This document shows positions 8,534 to 17,637 of a stretch of DNA of 64,000 bases, in pieces (position 1 is the first letter of the stretch; the number at the start of each line of letters is the position of its first letter). The translations under genes and the position numbers were made by a program. The notes beneath the pieces were generated by a model that searched no databases, was not told where the DNA came from, and worked only from the letters and a program-made list of their open reading frames with translations. Source of the stretch: Actinomadura sp. NBRC 104425 (GTDB lineage Bacteria; Actinomycetota; Actinomycetes; Streptosporangiales; Streptosporangiaceae); contig NZ_BSTN01000005.1 of assembly GCF_030269545.1 (NCBI RefSeq), positions 186,001-250,000 of the forward strand. The letters are read 5' to 3'.

Positions 8534-9160
8534 TCAGTTGTCGGGGAACATGCCGCGGGCGTAGGCGACGACCTGCGGCGGTGCCGTCTCAGGGGATCCG
8601 GCGTCGAACGGCGGGCGCGGGGCGTACTCGAACATCAGCTGGACGAGCTGGGCGCGGTCTGCGTCCCACAGGTCGGCGATCAGGGTGAGCGCCATGTCGA
8701 TGCCGGCCGATACGCCCGCCGCCGTGATGACATCGCCGTCGACGACCACGCGTTCGGTGCTGACCACGGCGCCGAGGTCGGCGAGCAGGTCGCGGGCGAG
8801 CCAGTGCGTGGTGGCGCGGCGGCCGGTCAGTATCCCGGCCTTGGCCAGCAGGGTCGAGCCGGTGCACACCGAGGCCGTCCGGACGGCGGTGGGATGGGCG
8901 GCGGCCAGCCACGCCAGCAGCGGCTCGTTGTCCAGGGCGGCGTCCCAGGTCGAGCTGCCCGGCACCACGACCAGGTCGGGGCGGGGCAGGTCGTCGAACG
9001 CGGTGTCGGCCTGGATGACCAGGCCGGAGTCGCAGCGGACCGGTCCGGGGCGGGCGGCGACGAAGTGCGCTGTGACCTCGGGCATGGCGGCGATCGCGTC
9101 GGCCGGGCCGATCAGATCCAGTGCGGTCATGTTGTCGTAGAGCACGAAGGCCGCGTCCAT
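8534..9160 (-). CDS. DJ-1/PfpI family protein
   Basis: 208 residues of the DJ-1/PfpI superfamily. The nucleophile elbow VCTGS has its cysteine near residue 99, followed by GRRATTHW as in isonitrile hydratase and GlxA-type N-domains. Members include isonitrile hydratases, glyoxalases and repressor-like stress proteins, and the exact reaction cannot be assigned. AAAGGAG lies 6 bases before the ATG. The divergent neighbour encodes a GlxA-type regulator with the same fold in its N-terminal half, so the two may respond to the same small molecule. Confidence 0.88.
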   Translation of the reverse strand: MDAAFVLYDNMTALDLIGPADAIAAMPEVTAHFVAARPGPVRCDSGLVIQADTAFDDLPRPDLVVVPGSSTWDAALDNEPLLAWLAAAHPTAVRTASVCTGSTLLAKAGILTGRRATTHWLARDLLADLGAVVSTERVVVDGDVITAAGVSAGIDMALTLIADLWDADRAQLVQLMFEYAPRPPFDAGSPETAPPQVVAYARGMFPDN

Positions 9161-9324
9161 GGCGGCTCCTTTCCGGTGTGGTCATCTGCTCGACCGGGGT
9201 GGACCCCGGGGCGGAGGCGGTTTCAGCTTGCGGTGGGCGGCGGCGCGTCAGCAATGACGCATCGCCCACGGATCAGGACATCGGGTGTCGGGTCTGCCGG
9301 GGCTGCTGGAGCATGCTTGTCGGC

Positions 9325-10311
9325 ATGCGGGAGGTGCTGATCGTGGTGTACGACGGCGTCCAGTCGCTGGACGTCACGGGCCCGGCGGAGGTGTTCGACG
9401 GTGCCGCCCGGTTGCGGCCCGGCGGGTACCGGGTGCGGCTGGCCTCGCCGGACGGCCGGGCGGTGACGACGTCGTCGGGCCTGCGGTTGGGCGTGCACAC
9501 CGCGCTGGCGGCGGCCGGTCCGGTGGACACGCTGGTGGTGGCGGGCGGCCCGCCCTCGGACATCTCGTCCGACGGGGACCTGGTCGCGGGGGTGCGCACG
9601 GCGGCCTCGGCCGCCCGCCGGGTCACCTCGGTGTGCACGGGCGCGTTCGTGCTGGCCGCGGCGGGGTTGCTGGAGGGGCGCCGCGCGACGACGCACTGGG
9701 CGTACTGCGATCGGCTGGCCGCCGTGCATCCGGGCGTCGCGGTGGCGCCGGATGCGATCTGGGTGCGGGACGGCCCGGTGGTGACCTCGGCGGGTGTGAC
9801 GGCGGGAGTCGATCTGGCGTTGGCGCTGGTCGAAGAGGACCACGGCGCCGCGGTGGCCCGGGAGATCGCCCGCTGGCTGGTGGTGTTCATGCAGCGGCCG
9901 GGCGGGCAGTCGCAGTTCAGCCGGCGTGCGCGGACGCGGCCCGTACGGCGTGAGGCGCTTCGTGCTCTGCTGGATCACATCGCCGCCGAGCCGGCGGCCG
10001 ATCTGTCGGTGGAGGCGATGGCGGCGCGGTTGTCGATGAGCCCCCGCCACTTCAGCCGGGTGTTCGCCGATCAGGTGGGGGTGAGCCCGGGACGGTATGT
10101 GGAGGAGGTGCGGGTGGAGGCGGCCCGCTGCCTGCTGGAGTCCGGTGACGATGGGGTGGACACCGTGGCGCGGCTGAGCGGTTTCGGTAGCGCCGAGACG
10201 ATGCGGCGGGCGTTCTTGCGGCATGTCGGCGTTCCGCCCGCCGCGTACCGGGACCGTTTCCGCACCACGGCCCGCCCCGTCGCGCCGCGGCCGGATCCTG
10301 CCGGCGGATGA
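9325..10311 (+). CDS. GlxA-type AraC transcriptional regulator with DJ-1/PfpI sensor domain
   Basis: 328 residues. Residues about 1-185 are a DJ-1/PfpI-like amidotransferase fold with VCTGAF (Cys near 104) and GRRATTHW. Residues about 215-315 are an AraC/XylS DNA-binding domain with two helix-turn-helix motifs (MAARLSMSPRHFSRVF, and VARLSGFGSAETMRRAF). This architecture is called GlxA after the proposed glyoxalase-like fold. ATG 9325 fits the family start (MREVLIVVYDG); the frame is open far upstream. It faces away from the PfpI gene across about 160 bases, which probably holds the shared control region. A broken oxidoreductase gene follows. Confidence 0.85.
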   Translation: MREVLIVVYDGVQSLDVTGPAEVFDGAARLRPGGYRVRLASPDGRAVTTSSGLRLGVHTALAAAGPVDTLVVAGGPPSDISSDGDLVAGVRTAASAARRVTSVCTGAFVLAAAGLLEGRRATTHWAYCDRLAAVHPGVAVAPDAIWVRDGPVVTSAGVTAGVDLALALVEEDHGAAVAREIARWLVVFMQRPGGQSQFSRRARTRPVRREALRALLDHIAAEPAADLSVEAMAARLSMSPRHFSRVFADQVGVSPGRYVEEVRVEAARCLLESGDDGVDTVARLSGFGSAETMRRAFLRHVGVPPAAYRDRFRTTARPVAPRPDPAGG

Positions 10312-10361
10312 GTGTCCGGCGCCTGCCCGAGCACCGGCCCCCGCCGACGATGAGCTGAGCC

Positions 10362-10560
10362 GAGGACGGGATCCTCGGCTACGCCGCCGCTTGCGGCTGC
10401 GTCGCCACCGGCAGCGGCAACCGCACCGGGCACCTGACCCCGGCGCAGGGGGCGGCGGTGGTGGTGCGGCTGGCCGCGCTCGGCGCCGACGGCCCGACCG
10501 CCAGGGGTTCTTCGCCCAGGGACGGCCCGTTGCCCCGGTGGGCGAGCGGACCGGGGCCGA
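10362..10560 (+). pseudogene. Remnant of a short-chain dehydrogenase (SDR) C-terminus
   Basis: Translation in the frame of 10377 gives GYAAACGCVAT, then GHLTPAQGAAVVVRLAALGADGPT. This matches the pattern VNAACPGYVATDLN...GxxTPxQGAAxxVRLATLPxDGPTGGFF, the last third of SDR carbonyl reductases. The closing motif is split: GFF appears in another frame and DGPLPRW in the first, so at least one indel is present. The catalytic Tyr-x3-Lys and the nucleotide-binding N-terminus are missing, and an in-frame TGA lies at 10356. It is a decayed fragment. Confidence 0.55.
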
Positions 10561-10890
10561 TGGCGCGGCACGGCGGCCGGACGGCCGCGCCGACGCTGCG
10601 GCCGGTGGCGTGCTGCCGCAGCGTCAGCGCGCCGCAAGGGTTCGACCGCCGAGGGGGATCAGGCGGAAACAGCCGCGTCGTTGATGGGTTCGCCTGCGGA
10701 TTCGCGGAGGCTTTTGCGCAGGTGGTCGGCGGTGGCGGAGCCGGTGGCGCCGAGCAGCACGCAGGCGCCGACGGCCCGGCCGGGGCGGGGAGCGGGCGGC
10801 TGGTGGAGCCGCCGGAGTTGGCCGACCGCCTGGGCGATCTGGGCCGCAGACTGCTACGAGCCGCCGGCCGAGCATAGGACGCGACAGGGT
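10561..10890. other. Gene-poor gap, possibly degraded coding DNA
   Basis: About 330 bases between the SDR remnant and the TetR gene. On the minus strand a frame ending at 10659-10661 reads ACVLLGATGSATADHLRKSL, with plausible amphipathic content, but its 5' end meets a stop and it matches no family I know. I treat the stretch as non-coding or decayed. Confidence 0.35.
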
Positions 10891-11481
10891 TCAGTGCGCG
10901 CGGTAGGGGGCGAGCACCGCGTCCAGGTCGGCGTGGACGGTGTCGGCGAGCGGAGCACCCCCGCCATCCAGCGCCCACAGGATGAGAGTGCCGTTGTAGG
11001 CGACCTGGACGGCGCGTGCCAGGGCGGCGGTGTCGACGCCGGGGGCCAGTTCACCGGCGCGGGCGGCCTGGGCGAGCAGGTCGGTGATCTGCTCGCGGAC
11101 GGCGCGGGCGTGGGCGGCGGCGTGTTCGCGCAGGCCGGGGTCGGTCAGGTCCAGTTGCAGCAACCCCAGGCTGTTGGCCATCTCCTCCGCGCTGCGGACG
11201 CCGGCGGCCATGGCGGCCAGCGCGGCGCGCAGGGCGGCCAGGGGCGAGGGGTGCTCGCGGCGGGCGCGGTCGAAGGGGTCACCGGCGCCGAGGGCGGCGC
11301 GGCGGGCGAACGCCAGCAGCAGGCCGCGTTTGGAGCCGAAGCGCTGCACGAGGGTGGCGGGCGACAGGCCGGCCTCGGCGGCGACGCCGCCGAGGGTGAG
11401 CCTGCCGGGGCCGTGCCGCAGCAGGGCGCGGCCGGTGGCCTGCAGGATGGCCTCGTCGCTGGTGGTGCGCGGTCGCGCCAC
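10891..11481 (-). CDS. TetR family transcriptional regulator
   Basis: 196 residues. The N-terminal helix-turn-helix is clear: ILQATGRALLRHGPGRLTLGGVAAEAGLSPATLVQRFGSKRGLL, the typical TetR operator-binding domain (about residues 10-55), followed by an all-helical ligand domain. The GTG at 11481 has GGAGGGA 6-8 bases upstream; the frame stays open upstream, but there is no initiation signal there. The regulated gene is not obvious. The divergent PhoX-type gene starts almost 400 bases away. The spacer contains GTGAACG twice (11510-11516 and 11522-11528), a direct repeat that might be part of its operator. Confidence 0.85.
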   Translation of the reverse strand: MARPRTTSDEAILQATGRALLRHGPGRLTLGGVAAEAGLSPATLVQRFGSKRGLLLAFARRAALGAGDPFDRARREHPSPLAALRAALAAMAAGVRSAEEMANSLGLLQLDLTDPGLREHAAAHARAVREQITDLLAQAARAGELAPGVDTAALARAVQVAYNGTLILWALDGGGAPLADTVHADLDAVLAPYRAH

Positions 11482-11875
11482 GGTGTGCGTTCCCTCCGCC
11501 GCAGTGGTTGGTGAACGTGTTAGTGAACGGCTGTTTGCGAACCTTATCGGACACCGCCGCCCGCCCCGCCCCAGCGCGCGCAGGGGCCGTCCAGATCGAG
11601 GGAACTCATCGCAGAGCACAGCGGACCGCCCGCAACCCCGCCTTTCTGACGAACCCATCCGACACGCCGCGACGCCGCGCCCCCACGGTCGAAACGCGAA
11701 ACGGCCAGGTCCCATCGGGGCCGCAGCGCCGCGCGGCACGGGCCTTGACCGATCTTGGCAATGTTCGCCCATGCCCGCGCCGCAGGCCCGTGTTACAAAC
11801 ACCGCGACAGATCGTGAACCGCCGGGGTCCGCCCGGTGAACGGTTCGCGTCGGCGACGCACACACGGAGTGACCC
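11482..11875. promoter_or_regulatory. Long divergent intergenic region (TetR / PhoX)
   Basis: 394 bases between the divergent TetR and PhoX genes. Next to the TetR start lies a direct repeat GTGAACG-TGTTA-GTGAACG (11510-11528), less GC-rich than its surroundings. The rest (about 11540-11860) has only unsupported short frames. CGGAG precedes the PhoX ATG. No sigma-type promoter could be placed with confidence. Confidence 0.35.
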
Positions 11876-13255
11876 ATGGCAGTGCCCGTCACCCGACGGC
11901 GGCTTCTGGCAGGTTCCGGCACGCTCGGCGCCGGCATCGCGTTCACCGGCGCGGTGGAGGCCCTGTTCTCCGGCTGCGCGCAGGCCGCCGAGGTCGGCGG
12001 CACGGCCGGATACGGGCCGCTGGTGCCCGACCCCGAAGGCGTGCTGGACCTGCCGCGCGGGTTCCGCTACACCATCCTGTCGCGTGAGGGCGAGCCGCTG
12101 CGGTCGGGGCAGGGCCCGGTGCCCAGCCACCACGACGGCATGGCCGCCTTCGCCGGGCGCCGCGGCGGCGAGGTGCTGCTGGTGCGCAACCACGAGAACC
12201 GCCCCGACGCCGCGCACCGCGTACCCGCCGTCGACGACCTCACCTACGACCCCGAGGGCAAAGGCGGCTGCACCGCGCTGGAGGTGGACGCCGCCGGGCG
12301 GGTGCGCGCCGAGCGCGTGGCGATCGCCGGGACCGCGGTCAACTGCGCCGGCGGCCCCACCCCGTGGGGCACATGGCTGACGTGCGAGGAGACCGAGGAC
12401 ACCGCCGGCACCAACGGCTACACCAAGGACCACGGGTTCGTGTTCGAGGTGGATCCGCGGGGCCGCCGCACCGAGCCGGTGCCGCTGACGGCGCTGGGCC
12501 GCTTCCAGCACGAGGCGGTGGCGGTCGACCCGCGCGACGGGGTGGTGTACGAGACCGAGGACGCCTTCCAGCGGCCGTTCGGGCTGTTCTACCGGTTCCT
12601 GCCGCACCGTCCGCGCGGCGGGTTCGGCAGCCTGCGCGCGGGCGGGCGGCTGGAGGCGATGCGGGTGCCGGACGTGCCGGACCTGTCGGTGGTGTCCGAG
12701 CCGGGCACGGTGTTCGAGCGGATCGAATGGGTGAAGGTGCCCGACCCGCTGGCGCGCCGCACGCCGATCCGGCTCCAGGACTTCGGCCCCCGCGGCATCA
12801 CGCACGCCCAGAAGCTGGAGGGCTGCTACTGGGGCGGCGACCGGGTGTACTTCGTGTCCAGTTACGCCCGCAGCCGGGAGGGGTCGAGCGGCGACCACTT
12901 CGGGCAGGTGTGGTCGTATGAGCCGGCGCGGCGGCGGCTGACGCTGGTGGTGGTGTTCGGCCCCGGCACCGACGTGCAGACGCCGGGCGAGTCGCCCGAC
13001 AACATCTGCCTGGCGCCGCAGGGCGGGCTGATGGTGTGCGAGGACGGCGGCGGCGCCCAGCACGTGTTCGGGGTGACGCGCGGCCGCCGGGTGTACCCGA
13101 TGGCGCGCAACCGGCAGAACATCGGCACCGAGGACGCCCCGGAGTGGGGCGAGTTCGCCGGGGTGACGTTCTCCCCGGACGGTCGGACGATGTTCGTCAA
13201 CGTCTACGAGCCGGGCACCACGTTCGCCGTCACCGGTCCCTGGCGCCGCCTGTAA
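11876..13255 (+). CDS. PhoX-family (DUF839) phosphatase-like protein, Tat-exported
   Basis: 459 residues. The N-terminus [16 protein letters not shown] carries a twin-arginine signal followed by a hydrophobic stretch ending near SGCAQA, so export by the Tat route is expected. The body matches the PhoX/DUF839 family ([65 protein letters not shown]). PhoX phosphatases are calcium- and iron-dependent monoesterases, but many DUF839 members are uncharacterised, so phosphatase activity is inferred from family membership. CGGAG precedes the ATG by 6 bases. No Pho box was recognised upstream. Confidence 0.85.
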   Translation: MAVPVTRRRLLAGSGTLGAGIAFTGAVEALFSGCAQAAEVGGTAGYGPLVPDPEGVLDLPRGFRYTILSREGEPLRSGQGPVPSHHDGMAAFAGRRGGEVLLVRNHENRPDAAHRVPAVDDLTYDPEGKGGCTALEVDAAGRVRAERVAIAGTAVNCAGGPTPWGTWLTCEETEDTAGTNGYTKDHGFVFEVDPRGRRTEPVPLTALGRFQHEAVAVDPRDGVVYETEDAFQRPFGLFYRFLPHRPRGGFGSLRAGGRLEAMRVPDVPDLSVVSEPGTVFERIEWVKVPDPLARRTPIRLQDFGPRGITHAQKLEGCYWGGDRVYFVSSYARSREGSSGDHFGQVWSYEPARRRLTLVVVFGPGTDVQTPGESPDNICLAPQGGLMVCEDGGGAQHVFGVTRGRRVYPMARNRQNIGTEDAPEWGEFAGVTFSPDGRTMFVNVYEPGTTFAVTGPWRRL

Positions 13256-13297
13256 CCGCCGCCGGGTGCCCGCACGCTCGAGCGGGCGCGGTTCGCA

Positions 13298-13336
13298 TCG
13301 AACATGCCGGTCGAACATGCCGGTCGAACGGGCCGG
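13298..13336 (+). repeat. Three tandem 13-bp repeats upstream of the aminotransferase gene
   Basis: TCGAACATGCCGG occurs twice exactly, followed by TCGAACGGGCCGG. The array lies 43 bases after the PhoX stop and 68 bases before the aminotransferase start, where it could act as a protein-binding array. Confidence 0.8.
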
Positions 13337-13404
13337 CGCGGCGGCACGGCACAAGAACCGGCCGTGTTTTGTGCCGCGGCGGCGCAGCGGCCGATGATCG
13401 GGGC

Positions 13405-14466
13405 ATGGCTGCTTCGATCGGCATCGACCGGGCGCGGCGCGAGTTCGCCCCCAAGGTCACCTACCTCAACACCGCCTCCTACGGGCTGCCGCCGCGCGCG
13501 GCGCACGAGGCGATGCTGGCGGCCGAGCGCGACCGCGCCGGCGGCCTGCTGACCACCGGGCGGATGGACCAGGTGGTGGCGCGGGCGCGCGGCGCGTTCG
13601 CCCGCCTGGTGGGCGTGCCCGCCGAACACGTGGCGATCGGGCCGCAGGTGTCGTACTTCGTGGGGCTGGTGGCGTCCTGGCTGCCCGACGGCGCGACCGT
13701 GCTGGTCGCCGAGGAGGACTTCACCTCGCTGCTGTTCCCGTTCGCCGCCCGGCCCGGCCTGCGGGTGCGGCCGGTGCCGCTGGAGTCGATCGCCGAGGCG
13801 GTGGACGGCACGGTCGACCTGGTGGCGGTGTCGGCGGTGCAGTCGGCCGACGGCCGCCTGGCCCCCGTGGAAGATCTGATCGGCACGGCCCGCGCGCACG
13901 GGGCGCGGGTGCTGCTGGACGCCACGCAGGCCGCCGGGTGGCTGCCGCTGCCCGCCGACCGCGTCGACCTGCTGGTCGCCGGCGGGTACAAGTGGCTGCT
14001 GGGCCCGCGCGGCACGTGCTTTCTGACCGGCGACCCCAAGGTGCTGGCGCAGCTGCCGGCGGTGGCGGCGGGCTGGTACGCCGGGGCGCAGGTGTGGGAG
14101 TCGCTGTACGGGCTGCCGCTGCGGCTGGCCGGTGACGCGCGCCGGCTGGACCTTTCTCCGGCGTGGCCGTGCTGGGCGGGGCACGCCCCGGCGCTGGAGC
14201 TGCTGGAGCGGGTCGGTGTGGACGCCGTCCACCGGCACAACCTGGCCATGGCCGACCGGTTCCGCGCGGGCCTGGGTTTGGAGCCGGGGGATTCGGCGAT
14301 CGTGTCGGTGCCGGTGCCGGAGGGGACGGCCGAGCTGCTGCGCGAGCACGGCGTGGTGGCGTCGGTGCGGGCCGGGCGGTTGCGCTGCTCGTTCCACCTC
14401 TACACCACCGAGGCCGACGTGGACCGCGCGCTGGAGCTGCTGGCGGGCCGCGTCACCACCGCATAG
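13405..14466 (+). CDS. Class V PLP-dependent aminotransferase-fold enzyme
   Basis: 353 residues of the aminotransferase class V / cysteine desulfurase superfamily. [11 protein letters not shown] near the N-terminus, the [10 protein letters not shown] segment with the aspartate contacting the PLP ring, and [11 protein letters not shown] with the Schiff-base lysine at about residue 196 are all present. Relatives include EgtE-like C-S lyases and kynureninase-like enzymes, and neighbours give no substrate clue. ATG 13405 fits the family's N-terminus ([18 protein letters not shown]) although no strong ribosome site precedes it. The upstream extension of the frame belongs to the overlapping PhoX gene. 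Confidence 0.8.
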   Translation: MAASIGIDRARREFAPKVTYLNTASYGLPPRAAHEAMLAAERDRAGGLLTTGRMDQVVARARGAFARLVGVPAEHVAIGPQVSYFVGLVASWLPDGATVLVAEEDFTSLLFPFAARPGLRVRPVPLESIAEAVDGTVDLVAVSAVQSADGRLAPVEDLIGTARAHGARVLLDATQAAGWLPLPADRVDLLVAGGYKWLLGPRGTCFLTGDPKVLAQLPAVAAGWYAGAQVWESLYGLPLRLAGDARRLDLSPAWPCWAGHAPALELLERVGVDAVHRHNLAMADRFRAGLGLEPGDSAIVSVPVPEGTAELLREHGVVASVRAGRLRCSFHLYTTEADVDRALELLAGRVTTA

Positions 14467-14494
14467 AGCGCATGAAGCACCCCTTATATAAGCC

Positions 14495-14530
14495 TTGACT
14501 TTAATAAGTCGGGGTGGATAGTTTCGGGGC
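14495..14530 (+). promoter_or_regulatory. Promoter and operator for the ArsR gene (leaderless)
   Basis: TTGACT at 14495-14500 and TAGTTT at 14519-14524 form a sigma-A type promoter with an 18-base spacer. The expected start of transcription falls at the GTG codon (14531), so the mRNA should be leaderless, in keeping with the lack of a ribosome site. The palindrome GACTT-TAAT-AAGTC (14497-14510) overlaps the -35 box, the right place for an ArsR repressor acting on its own gene. Confidence 0.65.
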
Positions 14531-14947
14531 GTGCACGCGTTCGACGTCCTCGGCGACCCGGTGCGCCGCCGGATCCTGGAGCTGCTGGCCGAGGGGGAGA
14601 TGACCTCCGGTGCGGTCTCGGAGCGCATCCGGGCCGAGTTCGGCATCTCCCAGCCGGCGGTGTCGCAGCATCTGAAGGTGCTGCGCGAGTCGGGGTTCGC
14701 GACGGTGCGCGCGCAGGGCACCCGCCGCCTGTACGCGGTGGACTCGGCGCCGCTGCGGGAGGTGGACGCCTGGCTGGACCGGTTCCGCCGGTTCTGGACG
14801 CCGCACCTGGACGCGCTGGGCACCGAGCTGGCGCGCGGCCGGCGGGAACGCCGCCTGCGCCGGTCCGCGGGCCCCGGCGGGTCCGATGGCCGCGGCGACG
14901 GCCACGGTGACGGCACCGGCCACGGTGACGGCACCGAGCGCGCGTGA
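14531..14947 (+). CDS. ArsR family transcriptional regulator
   Basis: 138 residues. Residues 1-85 form the winged-helix domain (FDVLGDPVRRRILELLAEGEMTSGAVSERI, then ISQPAVSQHLKVLRESGFATVRAQGTRRLYAVD), the ArsR/SmtB type without a metal-binding cysteine motif. This form is usually paired with an SRPBCC (AHSA1) protein, which is indeed encoded next. The tail (about 105-138) is Arg/Gly/Asp/His-rich with a GHGDGT repeat and probably disordered. It starts with GTG at the presumed transcription start. The palindrome across its promoter suggests autorepression. Confidence 0.9.
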   Translation: MHAFDVLGDPVRRRILELLAEGEMTSGAVSERIRAEFGISQPAVSQHLKVLRESGFATVRAQGTRRLYAVDSAPLREVDAWLDRFRRFWTPHLDALGTELARGRRERRLRRSAGPGGSDGRGDGHGDGTGHGDGTERA

Positions 14948-15056
14948 CACAGCGCAACGACCCGGGTTCCCGGCGACCCGGGTGGCAATGAACCCGGTGA
15001 CCGGGGTCGCGGTGACACCGGCCGCGACACCTTCGACGTCGGCAAGGAGAGCCCTC

Positions 15057-15698
15057 ATGATCGAGGTCAGTGAGCAGATCAACGCGGTGACGCGCACCAT
15101 CGGCACCCGCACGCTGGAGGCGGGACAGGCGCGGGTGCTGACGATCGCGCAGACCTACCCGTCCCCGGTGGAGGACGTGTGGGACGCCTGCACCAACATC
15201 GAGCGCATCCCGCGCTGGTTCCTGCCGGTCACCGGCGACCTGCGGCCCGGTGGCCGCTTCCAGTTGGAAGGCAACGCCGGCGGGACGATCGAGCGCTGCG
15301 ACCCGCCCAAGAGCTTCGCCGCCACCTGGGAGTTCGGCGGGGAGGTCAGCTGGATCGAGGTGCGGCTCACCCCCGCCTTCGACGGCGGCACGCGGCTGGA
15401 GCTGGAGCACGTCGCGCACGTCGACGACGAGCTGTGGGCGCAGTACGGCCCCGGCGCCGTCGGCATCGGGTGGGACGGGGCGCTGCTGGGCCTGGCCCTG
15501 CACCTGACCACGGGCCGGACCGTCGACCGGCAGGAGGCCGCCGCCTGGATGACCTCCCCGGAGGGCCTCCGCTTCCACCGGGAGAGCAGCGAGCGGTGGC
15601 GGGAGGCCAGCGTGCGGGCGGGCACGGACCCGCAGGCGGCCCGCGAGGCGGCCGACCGGGTCCTCGCCTTCTACACCACCCCTCCCGAGCAGTCCTGA
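15057..15698 (+). CDS. SRPBCC (AHSA1-like) family protein
   Basis: 213 residues with an AHSA1-type START/Bet-v1 fold: TYPSPVEDVWDACTNIERIPRWFLPVTGDLRPGGRF, then GGEVSWIEVRLTPAFDGGTRLELEH. Such proteins bind hydrophobic ligands in a deep cavity; no ligand is known for this branch. AAGGAGA lies 8 bases before ATG 15057. The gene is about 110 bases after the ArsR gene and very likely in the same operon, a recurring actinobacterial ArsR-SRPBCC pair. Confidence 0.88.
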   Translation: MIEVSEQINAVTRTIGTRTLEAGQARVLTIAQTYPSPVEDVWDACTNIERIPRWFLPVTGDLRPGGRFQLEGNAGGTIERCDPPKSFAATWEFGGEVSWIEVRLTPAFDGGTRLELEHVAHVDDELWAQYGPGAVGIGWDGALLGLALHLTTGRTVDRQEAAAWMTSPEGLRFHRESSERWREASVRAGTDPQAAREAADRVLAFYTTPPEQS

Positions 15699-16923
15699 CC
15701 CGCACCACCACGGGTCCGCCGCGGTGGGGACGGCGGCTGCCTGCGCCGGGCGACCGGTGGGCGCAGCCCGTCTTCACGCATGTGTACGCGCTGTCGCTTT
15801 CGCAGCGAAGCCGACGGGGCACCGAAGCGAGAAGACCGCCATGACCTCCCTGCGCTTCCCCTCACCAGCGGACGCACGGCCCGCCATGAAACCACTTCAT
15901 AGGTCGCCCGGTCGACGGCGGCGGCTTCGAGAGGACGGCCTGGTTGCGAGCGGGAGAGCATGGCGTGGCGGCTGGTGGCGGCCCGGTGGCGCTCGAGCGG
16001 TCGAGGCGGTCGACACCGTGCTCCACGGCATCGCGGACCTTGCGGCCGGTCGGGTCGAAGGCGGGTGGACGGCCGCGGCCGCCGGGACCGGGATCGCGGC
16101 GGCGCCGCCATGACGGCGTTCACCTCACCTCGAAACGCCCTTGGACGTGTCCGGCGGATCATGGTGGGTCCGTAGCAGTGCAGTGATCAGGTGATCGCGG
16201 CCTTGCCGGCGTGGGCCGGCTCGGCGTGGCGGGTGCCGGTGCCGCGGGCCCGCAGCAGGCGGCGGACGCCCCGGCTGCCGCCTCCCCGCACCGAGGACCG
16301 ACCGCAACGGGACGCCGAGATCGGATCGGACACGGCTTGGTGTGTTACTGGACGTGCGGCCGGATGACGAGGGAGCGTGGCCGGTCCCGGGGACGGGGAG
16401 GCGAGCGGTGCGCCGCGCACCGGGTCGCCGCCGACGCGCTGGACGCGGTGCCGAAAAGCTCCGAGCCGATGGCCCTCGCTGCGGTGGGCGCCGGGCCGCC
16501 CGGGCCCCTTGGGCGCGGGCTGGACGCGGCGTGCTCGCAAGGGGGAGGCGAAGCGGCCGGTGGTGCTCTCCCCATCGCGTCACCCGACAGTGACCGCGGC
16601 GGGCGAGGAGCGGGGAATCCAAGGAGCGGGCGGCGGTGGATGCGCGACAAGAGTTGAGGCCGATTGCGGCCACGTACGCCGACGCGTTCGGCCGACCCTG
16701 CTGGGATGGGCCGCACCGGTCTCGTCCGTCCTGGACGACGGGTGCGCCGCCGGGCACCTGACGTCCGGGAATGCCGTCGCCGGTGCCGGACGGCAGGTGG
16801 CGTCCGGCGCGCGGAAATGCGGCAAGTGCACCGGGGAACCGGGGCCGGGTCACTACCGTTTGACACAACACAGACCGCGCGGGCGAGGCGGCCCGGGCGG
16901 ACGCCGATATGGAGGGAGACACA
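15699..16923. other. 1.2 kb gap without a recognisable gene
   Basis: Several open frames cross this stretch on both strands, but their translations are Arg/Ala/Pro-rich shadows with no family resemblance and no matched ribosome site. A small hairpin TTCGC-A-GCGAA occurs at 15800-15810. Close to the TerD gene there is TTGACA at 16860-16865 and TACCGT at 16855-16860, either of which could belong to its promoter. I read this as a decayed or non-coding segment. It is unusually long for this dense region. Confidence 0.45.
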
Positions 16924-17499
16924 GTGGGAGTCAGTCTGAGCAAGGGCGGCAACGTCTCGCTGACCAAGCAGGCTCCTGGACTGACCGCGGTCGTGGTGGG
17001 TCTGGGCTGGGACGTGCGGACCACTACCGGTACGGACTTCGACCTCGACGCCAGCGCCCTGCTGTGCTCGCAGGACGGCAAGGTGCTGTCGGACAAGCAC
17101 TTCGTGTTCTTCAACAACCTCAAGAGCCCCGAGGGGTCGGTCGAGCACACCGGCGACAACCTCACCGGCGAGGGCGAGGGCGACGACGAGCAGATCAGGG
17201 TCAATCTGGCCGCGGTGCCCGCCGAGGTCGACAAGATCGTGTTCCCGGTGTCCATCTACGAGGCCGACAGCCGCCAGCAGAACTTCGGCCAGGTCCGCAA
17301 CGCGTTCATCCGGGTGGTGAACCAGGCCGACAACAGCGAGATCGCCCGCTACGACCTGTCGGAGGACGCCTCCACCGAGACCGCGATGGTGTTCGGTGAG
17401 CTCTACCGTCACGGCGGCGAGTGGAAGTTCCGCGCGGTCGGGCAGGGCTACGCCTCGGGCCTGGCGGGCATCGCCGCCGACTACGGGGTGCACGTCTGA
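16924..17499 (+). CDS. TerD family stress protein
   Basis: 191 residues, the full usual length of TerD/CABP domains. It starts [20 protein letters not shown], the family hallmark, and contains [20 protein letters not shown] with the acidic residues that bind calcium, plus [13 protein letters not shown]. TerD proteins belong to tellurite and general stress systems; solo copies are common in actinomycetes and their role is unclear. GTG 16924 is chosen because GGAGGGAGA lies 6 bases upstream and the family N-terminus starts there. A strong terminator follows, so it is monocistronic. Confidence 0.93.
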   Translation: MGVSLSKGGNVSLTKQAPGLTAVVVGLGWDVRTTTGTDFDLDASALLCSQDGKVLSDKHFVFFNNLKSPEGSVEHTGDNLTGEGEGDDEQIRVNLAAVPAEVDKIVFPVSIYEADSRQQNFGQVRNAFIRVVNQADNSEIARYDLSEDASTETAMVFGELYRHGGEWKFRAVGQGYASGLAGIAADYGVHV

Positions 17500-17544
17500 T
17501 CCTGCACCTGCACGCCCCCGCACAAGGGGGCGTACGGGACGCGC

Positions 17545-17585
17545 GGGGGGTGCGCGGCGGTCACGCCGCGCACCCCCCGTTTTCT
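17545..17585 (+). terminator. Intrinsic terminator after the TerD gene
   Basis: A perfect 15-bp stem (GGGGGGTGCGCGGCG with CGCCGCGCACCCCCC), a 4-base loop GTCA and then GTTTTCT. It sits between convergent genes and can end the TerD transcript. Confidence 0.88.
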
Positions 17586-17637
17586 CGTCGCGGCCCCCGT
17601 GCGGCGGCACAGGGGACACGGGGGGAGGAAGGCGGTG

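Noticed and set aside
8138..9340. Plus-strand frame opposite the PfpI gene
   Set aside because: It is antisense to a complete DJ-1/PfpI protein and continues through intergenic DNA without domain resemblance.
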